Shown here: in pieces, positions 49,241-57,746 of the stretch
Numbering within the stretch: the first letter of the stretch is position 1
Layout of the letters: each line of letters begins with the position of its first letter
Source: Deltaproteobacteria bacterium
GTDB taxonomy: Bacteria; Myxococcota_A; UBA9160; UBA6930
Assembly (NCBI GenBank): GCA_029261815.1
Contig: JAJDAQ010000070.1
Coordinates: forward strand, 21,902 to 85,901
Direction: 5' to 3'
DNA: 64,000 nt
Program-made: the position numbers and the translations under genes
Notes under the pieces: model-generated
What the model was told of the DNA's origin: nothing
What the model saw: only the letters and a program-made list of their open reading frames with translations
Database searches by the model: none

Positions 49241-50896
49241 TCAGCGCCGGCGTCGCCGTAGCACCGCCAGCCACGGAAGCAGGAGTGCGATTTCCGGACC
49301 GATCCCGCAGGAAGGCCCAGCCGGAGCCTTCTCCGAAAGTCCGAGCGGAGTGGCACACTGGGCATCCGCAGCACCGACTCCGCCGCCATCCCAGTCGATG
49401 TTGCCGTCGCCATCGTTGTCCAGGCCGTCGTCGCAAGCCGGCCCTTCGAGTGAGAGGCCGGACGAACACCCCGGATCATCCGCGAAGTCGACGTCGCCAT
49501 CGCCGTCATTGTCAAGGCCGTCGAAGCAAGCGCCTGGCGCCAGCGCGCGCACTGAATCATCGACCCGGAGCCTTGGTTTGGTGATGCCATTGCGGGGGTC
49601 GGTGAACAGCGGCACGGGCGCATCAGTCAGGAGTGCCCGGAGTTCGGCCGCCGTCGCGGCTGGGTGAAGACTTCGCAGCACCGTCAGCGCGCCCGCGACA
49701 TGGGGCGTGGCCATCGATGTTCCGGTCGCGTTGACAAAGCCGCCCGAGATCCAGGCCGTCGGGACGGAAGATCGAACCGACACGGCGGGAGCGAAGATGT
49801 CGACGAGGCTGCTCGAGTTCGAGTTGCCATAGACGTTGAGGCTGTCGTCGGTTCCGGCCACTGCGATGGCGGAAGAGACGCACGCGGGCTCGTTGATGGC
49901 TGCCGTCTCGCCCTCATTCCCGGCGGCGGCCGCGACGTTGATACCGTTCGACACCAGGATGTCGATGGCGGCCTTCGTCAGGTTGTTCTGGCTGTTGCAC
50001 ACCGACTGGTTGGAATGGGAGTCGGATCCGAGGCTCAAGTTGACGGCACCGACCGTGATGCCGCTCAGGCTATTGACCCACGAGAGCCCCGAGAGCAGAT
50101 CCGACGTGTAGCTGAGCACGCACGGATCCGGCCCGGAGGCTCCGCAGTCGTCCGAGCCCGCGAACTCGCTGAAGACCTGAACCGCGATGATGTCGGCCGC
50201 TGTGGCGACGCCATGTCGGGTGGTGTCGTAGCCGGCCGCGATGCCGGCGACGTGGGTCCCGTGAAAGCACTGGTTGTTGATCGCGCAGGGTGCCGCGGAG
50301 CCGGGCCCCGATTCGGAAGTCGACCCCCCTGGGCAATCGCCATTCGCCGAGAAGCAGGCTTCTGCGATGACGCGTCCGCTGAAGAACGGGTGCGCCGCAT
50401 CGATGCCGGTATCGAGGATGGCGACTGCGACCCCGGCGCCGCCGAAGCCGGCGTCGACGGTCAAGTTCGCGCCCGAGGTGACGGCCGTCTGCTGAAGAGA
50501 CGGTCGCAGCAGCCGATCTTCCTGGATCTGGAGCACCGCCGGATCCGCCGCGATACGTGCCAACATCTCGGGGGTCGCATCGAACGCCATCGCCGGAACG
50601 TCGGCGAACTTGCGTGTGCGATGCCGGTCGGTGAGGCCGTTGCGGAGGGCGACGCCGTCCTGATGCCAACTGATCGCGGCCCTTCGAAGCTGCCCCTCGA
50701 CCGAAGACGACCTCAGCGAGGGTGCAGGGGTGTCGAGAGTGATGATGATTCGTGCGCTACCGCGCTGGATTGCGCGGTTGGCGACGTCCTCGGGGACCGG
50801 TGCAGCGCCGGTGGCGGTAGGTGCAGCAAGCGCCGCCAGGACACACCACCCGACGAGCAGCGAGAACAGTCGGTTGGGCCAGTACAATGTGGGCAT
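49241..50896 (-). CDS. subtilisin-like protease with Cys-TM-Arg tail
   Basis: The 551-residue protein has a signal peptide (LFSLLVGWCVLAALAAPTATG), an inhibitor-I9-like propeptide (about 45-135), and an S8 catalytic domain with Asp162 (ILDTGID), His215 (HGTHVAG), oxyanion Asn about 327 (AAGNEG) and Ser394 (GTSMATPH). Two calcium-binding-type repeats (CFDGLDNDGDGDVDFADDPGC; CDDGLDNDGDGNIDWD) follow. The end SCGIGPEIALLLPWLAVLRRRRR is a Cys, hydrophobic helix, Arg cluster of the kind used as C-terminal surface sorting signal in myxobacteria-like bacteria. Secreted, surface-attached protease. Confidence 0.9.
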   Translation of the reverse strand: MPTLYWPNRLFSLLVGWCVLAALAAPTATGAAPVPEDVANRAIQRGSARIIITLDTPAPSLRSSSVEGQLRRAAISWHQDGVALRNGLTDRHRTRKFADVPAMAFDATPEMLARIAADPAVLQIQEDRLLRPSLQQTAVTSGANLTVDAGFGGAGVAVAILDTGIDAAHPFFSGRVIAEACFSANGDCPGGSTSESGPGSAAPCAINNQCFHGTHVAGIAAGYDTTRHGVATAADIIAVQVFSEFAGSDDCGASGPDPCVLSYTSDLLSGLSWVNSLSGITVGAVNLSLGSDSHSNQSVCNSQNNLTKAAIDILVSNGINVAAAAGNEGETAAINEPACVSSAIAVAGTDDSLNVYGNSNSSSLVDIFAPAVSVRSSVPTAWISGGFVNATGTSMATPHVAGALTVLRSLHPAATAAELRALLTDAPVPLFTDPRNGITKPRLRVDDSVRALAPGACFDGLDNDGDGDVDFADDPGCSSGLSLEGPACDDGLDNDGDGNIDWDGGGVGAADAQCATPLGLSEKAPAGPSCGIGPEIALLLPWLAVLRRRRR

Positions 50897-50923
50897 CCCT
50901 GCTTTTGGCTCCGTCCGGCCCTT

Positions 50924-50929
50924 ATTGTA
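50924..50929 (-). promoter_or_regulatory. -10 hexamer TACAAT upstream of the subtilase
   Basis: Read on the minus strand, TACAAT lies 27 nt before the ATG at 50896. A TTGACC is 10 nt further upstream, too close to be a standard -35, so only the -10 is proposed. Confidence 0.4.
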
Positions 50930-50941
50930 CCCGAGACGTGG

Positions 50942-52129
50942 TCAACTCACTGCACCCGTGTCCCGGAGTGAGGCGATGCGCTCGCCCCAGCCGAGTTCGT
51001 CGAGGATCGCGTCCGAGTCTTGCCCGCGGCTCGGGGCCGGCGCGGCCATGTCGGCCTGCGTGGCGCCGAATCGAGCGGGCGGGCGAGCTTCGCGAAGCCG
51101 GCCCGCCAGTGGGTGATCGCGTTCGCGGAGGGTTTCGTTCGCGACCACCTGAGGGTCTTCGTGTAATTCGTCGAGCGTTCGCATCACGCCCCAAGGGACG
51201 TCGTGCGCGCTGAGCGCGTCAGCCAGTTCCTCGCGACCCAACCGCCGCGCGCGTTCGCCGATTTCTTCCCGGAAGAGCCTTCCGACGGCATCTACATTCT
51301 GCATCCGGGCGCCGACACTGGCGAAGCGCGGATCGACCGCAGCGTCGTGCAGGTCGAGTGCCGTGCACATCGCCACGAACTCGGCATCGGTCAGGACCGT
51401 GCCCGTCGTCCATCCGTCTGCAGCGCGAAGCATGCTGTAGTTGCTGCCGATGGTGGGTTGGTGCGCGATGCCGTCGCCTAGCAGCGTGTGATCCGAGGCG
51501 GCATCGGGCCACAAGAAGGCGATCGCAGCGTCGAGCATCGAGATTTCGATGTGCTGACCGCCAGCCCCCCCGGCGCGCGCGAGCAGTGCCGCCGTGACGG
51601 CCTGGGCCGCCGTCAGTGCCGTGAGCTTGTCGCAAGCGAGCTGACGGAGCAGGCGCGGCTCGCCGTCTTCCTCTTGCACCGAGGCCATGCCGGACATGGC
51701 TTGGATGATGTTGTCGTAGACGCGCTTCTGGGAGTACGGGCCGCTGGCGCCGAAGCCACTGATCGAGAGGTACACGAGCTCGGGATCCCGGGCCGAGAGT
51801 GCATCGAAACCAATCCCCATCCGGTCGGCGACGCCGGGCCGGAAGTTCTGGACGAAGACGTCGGCGCCTGCGACGAGTTCGAGAAGCACCTCGCGACCGG
51901 TTTCCTGACGAAGGTCGAGTCCGATCGCGCGCTTGCCGCGGTTCACGCTGTGGAAGAGGCCGGACATTCCATTCCGTTGGCTGCCGACCGCGCGGAGGAT
52001 GTCGCCGATGCCAGGCGCTTCGACCTTGATCACCTCGGCCCCCTGGTCGGCGAGCAGTGCCGTGGTCAGCGGCCCTGAGATGACTGCAGAGCAATCGACG
52101 ATGCGAAATCCATTGAGCGGTCCGGGCAT
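50942..52129 (-). CDS. CaiB/BaiF-family CoA-transferase
   Basis: The 395-residue protein is a class III CoA-transferase: MPGPLNGFRIVDCSAVISGPLTTALLADQGAEVIKVEAPGIGDILR (N-terminal Rossmann half), the Asp-type nucleophile region NRGKRAIGLDLRQETGREVLLEL, FVQNFRPGV, and LVYLSISGFGASGPYSQKR. It moves CoA between organic acids, for example in activation of carnitine, bile acids or aromatic acids. Substrate unknown. It is upstream of the subtilase gene in the same direction but unlikely to be co-regulated, since a -10 element lies between. Confidence 0.87.
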   Translation of the reverse strand: MPGPLNGFRIVDCSAVISGPLTTALLADQGAEVIKVEAPGIGDILRAVGSQRNGMSGLFHSVNRGKRAIGLDLRQETGREVLLELVAGADVFVQNFRPGVADRMGIGFDALSARDPELVYLSISGFGASGPYSQKRVYDNIIQAMSGMASVQEEDGEPRLLRQLACDKLTALTAAQAVTAALLARAGGAGGQHIEISMLDAAIAFLWPDAASDHTLLGDGIAHQPTIGSNYSMLRAADGWTTGTVLTDAEFVAMCTALDLHDAAVDPRFASVGARMQNVDAVGRLFREEIGERARRLGREELADALSAHDVPWGVMRTLDELHEDPQVVANETLRERDHPLAGRLREARPPARFGATQADMAAPAPSRGQDSDAILDELGWGERIASLRDTGAVS

Positions 52130-52226
52130 GGCGAATCCTTGGAAGTGAGAGCCCGAAGATAGGGCGCCGTCGCCGCGGGCGGTGGCGGCTGCGAAAACGG
52201 GGGCCGGAATCGGTATCGTCCTCGCG

Positions 52227-53531
52227 ATGAGTGCTGCCGCCCGTGATCTGATCAACTTCATCGATGCGTCGCCGACGCCGTACCACGCAGTCGAGACCAG
52301 CAAGGCCCGACTCGAGGAGGCCGGCTTCTCCGCGCTCCTCGAGGCCGACTCCTGGGATCTCGACCCGGGCGCTCGGCACTATGTCGTGCGGAACGAGGGG
52401 TCGCTGGCCGCCTTCGTCGTGGGGTCGACGCCGCCGGCTGAGTCCGGTTTCCGATTCATCGGCGCGCACACCGACTCACCGAATCTTCGCCTCAAGCCGC
52501 GCCCCGATGTCACTGCGCAGGGCCTCCGCCAGCTCGCGGTCGAACCCTATGGCGGCCTCCTGTTGCACACGTGGCTGGATCGGGACCTCTCGCTCGCAGG
52601 CCGCGTCACGTTGCGAGAAGGTGGGGCGCTGCGGACCGTGTTGCTCGACTTCGGCCGCGCGCTGCTGCGGATTCCGAGTCTGGCGATCCACCTCAATCGG
52701 GAGATCCGCGAGCAGGGCCTCCAGTTGAATCCACAGCAACATGCGGTGCCCGTCATGGGAATGGAGGGTGCGCCGCCCATCGCGGACCTGATCGCGATGG
52801 AACTCTCGGCGCAAGGCATTGCCCAGGTGGGAGCCGCCGGCATTCAGGCCTACGACCTGATGACGTACGACGTGCAGCCTTCGGCGCTTGCTGGCCTCGA
52901 TGAGGCTTTCATCCAAGCACCGCGGCTCGACAACCTGGCCTCGTGCCACGCCGGCTTGTGCGCGCTGCTCGACTCTGCGGCCGAGGGCGCCAGCGACGCG
53001 ACCCGGGGCATCGTGTTCTACGACCACGAGGAGGTGGGGAGCCGTAGCGCCGGGGGAGCAGGAGGGTCCTTTCTTTCGGACCTGCTGGGGCGCATCGCGG
53101 GCGGGTCCCACGAGGCGACGTCGCGCGCGAATGCGCGATCGATGCTGGTCTCGGCCGACATGGCCCACGCGGTGCACCCCAATTACGCCGACCGGCATGA
53201 GGCCGGACATCGGCCAGGCCTCGGAAAGGGCCCGGTCCTGAAGCTGAATGCCAACCAGTCGTACGCGTCAGACGCCGCGACTGCGGGCCATTTCACCGCG
53301 CTCTGTGGCGACGCAGGTGTCCCGGTCCAGCACTTCGTCACGCGGAGTGACCTTGCTTGCGGAGGGACCATTGGCCCGATCTCTGCGGCGCGCTCGGGAA
53401 TCCGCACCGTCGATGTCGGCAACCCCATGCTCTCGATGCACTCCTGCCGCGAAATGGCCGGGACCGCCGATGTCGCGCCCATGATCCAGGTCTTGAGATC
53501 CTTCCTCGGGTCGCCGATTCCCAGGTCGTGA
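52227..53531 (+). CDS. apeB: M18 family aminopeptidase
   Basis: The 434-residue protein starts ARDLINFIDASPTPYHAVE and has the M18 metal-binding set: FIGAHTDSPNLRLKPRP (His-x-Asp), VFYDHEEVGSRSAGGAGGSFL (Glu-Glu), SADMAHAVHPNY (Asp) and GNPMLSMHSCREMAG (final His). Members are dodecameric zinc aminopeptidases cleaving N-terminal Asp/Glu or broader substrates. ATG 52227 was chosen because homology begins immediately; no Shine-Dalgarno sequence is obvious. It lies 13 nt upstream of the UDPGP gene in the same direction. Confidence 0.92.
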   Translation: MSAAARDLINFIDASPTPYHAVETSKARLEEAGFSALLEADSWDLDPGARHYVVRNEGSLAAFVVGSTPPAESGFRFIGAHTDSPNLRLKPRPDVTAQGLRQLAVEPYGGLLLHTWLDRDLSLAGRVTLREGGALRTVLLDFGRALLRIPSLAIHLNREIREQGLQLNPQQHAVPVMGMEGAPPIADLIAMELSAQGIAQVGAAGIQAYDLMTYDVQPSALAGLDEAFIQAPRLDNLASCHAGLCALLDSAAEGASDATRGIVFYDHEEVGSRSAGGAGGSFLSDLLGRIAGGSHEATSRANARSMLVSADMAHAVHPNYADRHEAGHRPGLGKGPVLKLNANQSYASDAATAGHFTALCGDAGVPVQHFVTRSDLACGGTIGPISAARSGIRTVDVGNPMLSMHSCREMAGTADVAPMIQVLRSFLGSPIPRS

Positions 53532-53544
53532 AGCGGAAGACACC

Positions 53545-54942
53545 ATGACGTCGGCGCCCGAGGGCTTCGCCCCCTTCGATGAGAAGATGCGTCGGGCCGG
53601 TTTGCCCGACGTGGCGATCCGGGCGTTTCGGGATGCCTACGGCCAACTCGTGTCCGGGGCGACCGGGCTGATCGATCGGACCCAGATCGAGGCCGTAGAC
53701 GAGGTCCCGTCCGCCGAAGCGCTTGGGAGCGAGGCGGCCGAAGCGGGCGCTCGTGCGCTAGGCGAGGCGGTCGTGCTCAAGTTGAACGGTGGACTCGGCA
53801 CTTCCATGGGCATGACCCGCGCCAAGTCGCTGCTGCCCGTTAAGGACGGGCTTTCGTTCCTCGACGTGACAGCGCGGCAGATGCAGCACCTGAAGGCCAC
53901 GCACGGCACGGACGTCCCGCTGATCCTGATGAACAGCTTTCGAACGCGAGACGATTCGCTTGCCGCACTGGCACGGTATGGCGACCTGTCGTGTGGCCTT
54001 CCTGCGGACTTCCTCCAACACAAGGTGCCGCGGGTGCTGGCGTCGGATCTGACACCCGCGAGATGGCCCGAAGACGACGCACATGAGTGGTGCCCGCCCG
54101 GCCACGGCGACATCTACACCGCGCTGGTGACGTCGGGGCTGCTCGAGCGACTGCTGGAAGCCGGTCGACGTTATGCGTTCGTTTCGAATGCGGACAATCT
54201 GGGGGCAGTCCTCGATCTGCCGCTCCTTGGCTGGTTCGCCGGAAGCGGTGCGCCGTTCGCCATGGAAGTGAAGCAACGCGGCGAGGCGGATCGGAAGGGC
54301 GGACACCTTGCGCGGCGCTCGGATGGCGGGCTCACGCTTCGAGAGATCGCGCAGTGTCCGGATGATGAGCTGGATGAGTTCCAGGACATCGCCCGCTATC
54401 GCTTCTTCAATACGAACAATCTCTGGGTCGACCTCGAGGCCCTGCGCCGCGAACTCGAGAGCCGGGACGCCGTGCTGGGCTTGCCCATGATCCGGAACGA
54501 AAAACCAATCGATCCAGCGGACGCGAGTTCACCCCGGGTCTTTCAGCTCGAGACCGCGATGGGTGCGGCGATCTCGCTGTTCGAGGGTGCCCAGGCCATT
54601 CGCGTGGCATCGGATCGCTTCGCGCCCGTAAAGACCACCAACGACCTGCTCCGCATCTGGTCGGACGCCTATGAACTCTCGGCCGACCACAGGGTGGTTC
54701 CGAGCCCGGGGAGCGCCGGGGACGGCCTCTTCGTTGACCTCGATGGTTCGCATTTCAAGCGTGTCAGCGACCTCGAAGCGCGGTTGCCGCATGGCGCACC
54801 GTCCTTGCGCGAATGTCGAAGGTTGGTCGTGCGCGGTGACGTGTCGTTCGGCCGCGACATCGTCGTGCGAGGGGAGGCCGAGATCGTGGCCCCCGAAGGC
54901 GAGGCGCGGATGCTCCAGGACGGCAGCTCGTACGGGCGTTAG
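53545..54942 (+). CDS. UDPGP-type nucleotidyltransferase (UTP-glucose-1-P uridylyltransferase)
   Basis: The 465-residue protein is of the eukaryotic-type UDP-glucose pyrophosphorylase family (not GalU): nucleotide loop LKLNGGLGTSMGMTRAKSLLPVKDG (about residues 77-101), PLILMNSFRTRDDS, WCPPGHGDIYTAL (about 178-191), FVSNADNLGA (Asn-Ala-Asp) and FNTNNLWVDL, with a left-handed beta-helix-like end (RRLVVRGDVSFGRDIVVRGEAEIV). It forms UDP-glucose for polysaccharide or glycogen synthesis. Start ATG 53545; operon with the M18 aminopeptidase. Confidence 0.9.
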   Translation: MTSAPEGFAPFDEKMRRAGLPDVAIRAFRDAYGQLVSGATGLIDRTQIEAVDEVPSAEALGSEAAEAGARALGEAVVLKLNGGLGTSMGMTRAKSLLPVKDGLSFLDVTARQMQHLKATHGTDVPLILMNSFRTRDDSLAALARYGDLSCGLPADFLQHKVPRVLASDLTPARWPEDDAHEWCPPGHGDIYTALVTSGLLERLLEAGRRYAFVSNADNLGAVLDLPLLGWFAGSGAPFAMEVKQRGEADRKGGHLARRSDGGLTLREIAQCPDDELDEFQDIARYRFFNTNNLWVDLEALRRELESRDAVLGLPMIRNEKPIDPADASSPRVFQLETAMGAAISLFEGAQAIRVASDRFAPVKTTNDLLRIWSDAYELSADHRVVPSPGSAGDGLFVDLDGSHFKRVSDLEARLPHGAPSLRECRRLVVRGDVSFGRDIVVRGEAEIVAPEGEARMLQDGSSYGR

Positions 54943-54956
54943 GTCTGCGTCCCGAG

Positions 54957-55856
54957 TCAGTGAACCGTGACGTCGCGCGCGTGAAGCTGTGAGAGGTGGG
55001 CCCGAAGCTTGTCTGCCTCGGGTGCGTCGGGCGCCGCCTCGAGGAACGCCTCGAGGTCTTCGATCGCGGGGCCCGTGAACCCGAGCTGGGCCCATAGAAG
55101 TCCCCGGTCCCGCCGTTCTCCCAGCAACTCCGGAGCCACGAGCAGGATCCGGTCACTGCAGTCGATGGCGCGGATCCAATCGCCGGCCTGGACGAACGTG
55201 TTCTTCAGGTTGCCGAGCATGCGTGCCATCACCTCGCGCGGCGTCGCGGCACGCAGCATCGTGGGGTCGAATACGGCCCGCGGCCCGGCGGCAGCTCGCA
55301 GTCGATCCCGGCAGTCGGAGAGGCTCAACAGCTCGCCATGGAAGGCATCGAGGATGACGGGCGGATCGTCGGGGCTGCGTACGAGGAAGTGCGCCGGAAA
55401 TGAGACGCCGCTCAGCCGCAGTCCCGCGCGAGCAGCGATCTCGATCACCACGATCGAGAGCGTGATCGGGATTCCAGTCCGCCGCCGCAATACCTGATCG
55501 AGATAGCTGTTGCGTGGGTCGTGATAAGCGTCGGTGTTGCCGCGGAATCCTTCGGCACGGAGTAGCTGCAGCAGGCGCTCTGAGCGATCCCGGGCGCTGT
55601 CTTGCTCGGCGAGCGCCTCGCTTGCCAGCCGTCCAAGTCGGTCGAGTTCAAGGCGCGCCGCATCGGCATCGACGTCGTCCGCGAGATCCTCGGCAATGCT
55701 CAGCGCGGTTTCGCCGAGAGAGACGTCGGCTCCCGCGCGGAGGGCTTCAGCCTGGCGGCGAAAAGCGTCGGAGACCGGGCGCGAACTCACCCCGCGTTGG
55801 TACCCGGGCACGTGTCCCATCGCAAATCCCGGCCCCCGCGGAGCCTTCGCCGACAT
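54957..55856 (-). CDS. SirB1-like protein (transglutaminase-like plus helical repeats)
   Basis: The 299-residue product (start ATG 55856; alternative ATG 55820, MGHVPGYQRG) contains the SirB1 core: DAYHDPRNSYLDQVLRRRTGIPITLSIVVIEIAARAGLRLSGVSFPAHFLVRS (about 115-168) and AVFDPTMLR. It is followed by a C-terminal helical repeat region (NLKNTFVQAGDWIRAIDCSDRILLVAPE...GPAIEDLEAFLEAAPDAPEA). SirB1 proteins are transglutaminase-like folds of unclear function. It is divergent from lysA; starting at 55856 places it 18 nt from the lysA start. Confidence 0.8.
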   Translation of the reverse strand: MSAKAPRGPGFAMGHVPGYQRGVSSRPVSDAFRRQAEALRAGADVSLGETALSIAEDLADDVDADAARLELDRLGRLASEALAEQDSARDRSERLLQLLRAEGFRGNTDAYHDPRNSYLDQVLRRRTGIPITLSIVVIEIAARAGLRLSGVSFPAHFLVRSPDDPPVILDAFHGELLSLSDCRDRLRAAAGPRAVFDPTMLRAATPREVMARMLGNLKNTFVQAGDWIRAIDCSDRILLVAPELLGERRDRGLLWAQLGFTGPAIEDLEAFLEAAPDAPEADKLRAHLSQLHARDVTVH

Positions 55857-55860
55857 TCGG

Positions 55861-55866
55861 TAGAAT
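55861..55866 (+). promoter_or_regulatory. -10 hexamer TAGAAT, leaderless start
   Basis: TAGAAT lies 8 nt before the lysA ATG at 55875 and overlaps the region just upstream of the divergent SirB1-like gene. No Shine-Dalgarno sequence is present. Confidence 0.45.
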
Positions 55867-55874
55867 CGCCGGCG

Positions 55875-57131
55875 ATGTCCTCCCTGATTCGACGAGAGAT
55901 TGCAGGCGTCCCGGTCGCTGAGCTGGCGCGCGACTTCGGAACCCCGACCTACGTGTACGACGCCGCGACGATCACGCAGCGGATTCACGCGCTTGCCCCG
56001 TTTGACGTGGTTCGCTTCGCCCAGAAAGCGAACTCGAACCTCGCGGTCCTCGACCTGTGTCGTCGGCACGGCGTCGTGGTCGATGCCGTCTCCGCTGGCG
56101 AGATCCATCGGGCACTTGCCGCCGGTTACCAGGCTCAGGGTGACCCCGCGCCAATCGTCTACACCGCCGATCTGTTCGATCGCGAGTCGCTTGCGCTCGT
56201 GGTGGAGCACGGAATCGCGGTCAACTGCGGCTCGGCGGACATGATCGACCAGTACGGGGCTGAAGTTTCCGGCGGCGACATCACCTTGCGGATCAATCCT
56301 GGCTTCGGCCATGGCCACAGTCAGAAGACGAATACGGGTGGCGATCATTCGAAGCACGGCATCTGGTACGAAGACCTCCCCGATTGCCTCCGGCGCGCCG
56401 AGCGCAACGGCCTGCGGGTTGCAGGCATCCACGTCCATATCGGTTCGGGCGCAGACCTCGAGCACCTGGCCCTGGTGGCTGGCGCCGTCGAGAAGTTGGC
56501 ACTCGAAGCCGGCGATCAGGTCCATGCCATCAGCGCTGGGGGCGGGCTTCCGGTTCCGTATCGGCCGGGCGATCCGTCGATGAACGTCGACGCGTACTTC
56601 GTCCCTTGGGATGAAGCACGCAAGCGCCTCGAAGACAAATTCGGTCACGCCGTGCGGATCGAGATCGAGCCCGGCCGCTACCTCGTTGCGGAGTGCGGCG
56701 TGCTCGTGACCGAGGTCCGAGCGCGCAAGCATCAGGGCGACAACGACTTCGTGCTCGTCGATGCGGGCTTCAATGTCCTGGCGCGCCCCGTGATGTATGG
56801 CGCCTATCATCCGATGTCCCTGGCGCCGTGCGATGATGAGCCCCGAGAAGAGAAGGACCTGGTCGTGGGCGGGCCGCTCTGTGAATCCGGCGACATCTTC
56901 ACCCAGGAAGAGGGCGGCTTCGTCCGTACGCAACGGCTGCCCGATGCCAAGGTCGGCGACCTCTTGTTGATCGAGTGCGCCGGCGCCTATGGCTTCGTGA
57001 TGGCGTCGAACTACAACAGCAAGCCCCTACCGGCAGAGGTGATGATCGTCGACGGCAAGCCCCACGGTATCCGCGCGCGCCAGACGAGCGAAGACCTGAC
57101 GCGTCTGGAGACGATCCCGCCGGTCGGCTAG
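55875..57131 (+). CDS. lysA: diaminopimelate decarboxylase
   Basis: The 418-residue protein is a fold-III PLP decarboxylase: the Schiff-base lysine in RFAQKANSN (Lys51), RINPGFGHGHSQKTNTGGDHSKHG, GIHVHIGSG, SAGGGLPVPYR (PLP-phosphate loop), EPGRYLVAECG and the dimer-interface active-site CESGD (about residue 336). It converts meso-diaminopimelate to lysine. The mRNA is probably leaderless. No other lysine gene is adjacent; a DUF1990 gene follows after 18 nt. Confidence 0.93.
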   Translation: MSSLIRREIAGVPVAELARDFGTPTYVYDAATITQRIHALAPFDVVRFAQKANSNLAVLDLCRRHGVVVDAVSAGEIHRALAAGYQAQGDPAPIVYTADLFDRESLALVVEHGIAVNCGSADMIDQYGAEVSGGDITLRINPGFGHGHSQKTNTGGDHSKHGIWYEDLPDCLRRAERNGLRVAGIHVHIGSGADLEHLALVAGAVEKLALEAGDQVHAISAGGGLPVPYRPGDPSMNVDAYFVPWDEARKRLEDKFGHAVRIEIEPGRYLVAECGVLVTEVRARKHQGDNDFVLVDAGFNVLARPVMYGAYHPMSLAPCDDEPREEKDLVVGGPLCESGDIFTQEEGGFVRTQRLPDAKVGDLLLIECAGAYGFVMASNYNSKPLPAEVMIVDGKPHGIRARQTSEDLTRLETIPPVG

Positions 57132-57149
57132 GAGCGCTGGAGCAAGCCA

Positions 57150-57746
57150 ATGGTCCGTCTTCGGGCGCTGCGAGCGGAAGAGCGTGCGCGTGCTCTCCAG
57201 TCGGACGATCGCGGGTTCAGCTATTCCGCGGTTGGTGCCACCCGTCCTTTGGACGACGAACGCCCCCTCGATCTCTCTCGCCGAGATGATTTCGACTGCT
57301 ACGACTTTTCCTTGGGGACCGGAGCTGACTGTTTCCGGCGTGCGCGGGAGGGGCTTTTGAAATGGCGCCAATTCGACGTGCCGTGGCTGCGCTTTCACGG
57401 GCTCGGGACCGCGGTCCACGAAAATCAGGTCGTTGCAACGGAGCTGCGAGTGGCTGGACTCTGGTTCTTCAACCCCTGCCGCGTGGTGTACTGCGATGTC
57501 CCGGATGATCCGGCCCGGGATCTCGCATTCGCCTATGGAACCCTCCCAGGACATGTCGAGGCAGGGGAGGAGCGCTTTCGGCTGACGAGGGACCCGACGA
57601 CTGATGTGGTCACCTACCAACTCCTGGCCTTCTCCCGGCCCGCGATCTGGGCAACGAAGCTGGGATATCCGTTTGCGCGCCAGGTGCAACGTCGCTTTGC
57701 GGTCGCATCGGCGCGGGCGCTCCGGCGGGCCGCTTCCGAGGGTTAG
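57150..57746 (+). CDS. DUF1990 protein
   Basis: The 198-residue protein matches DUF1990: an N-terminal FSYSAVGAT, the central FRRAREGLLKWRQFDVPWLRFHG (about 70-92), GLWFFNPCRVVYCDVPDDPARDLAFAYGTLPGHVEAGEERF (about 109-149) and a C-terminal RPAIWATKLGYPFARQVQRRFAVAS. This family of plant and bacterial proteins has no established function. It follows lysA in the same direction and converges on the kinase gene, overlapping it by 4 nt. Confidence 0.85.
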   Translation: MVRLRALRAEERARALQSDDRGFSYSAVGATRPLDDERPLDLSRRDDFDCYDFSLGTGADCFRRAREGLLKWRQFDVPWLRFHGLGTAVHENQVVATELRVAGLWFFNPCRVVYCDVPDDPARDLAFAYGTLPGHVEAGEERFRLTRDPTTDVVTYQLLAFSRPAIWATKLGYPFARQVQRRFAVASARALRRAASEG

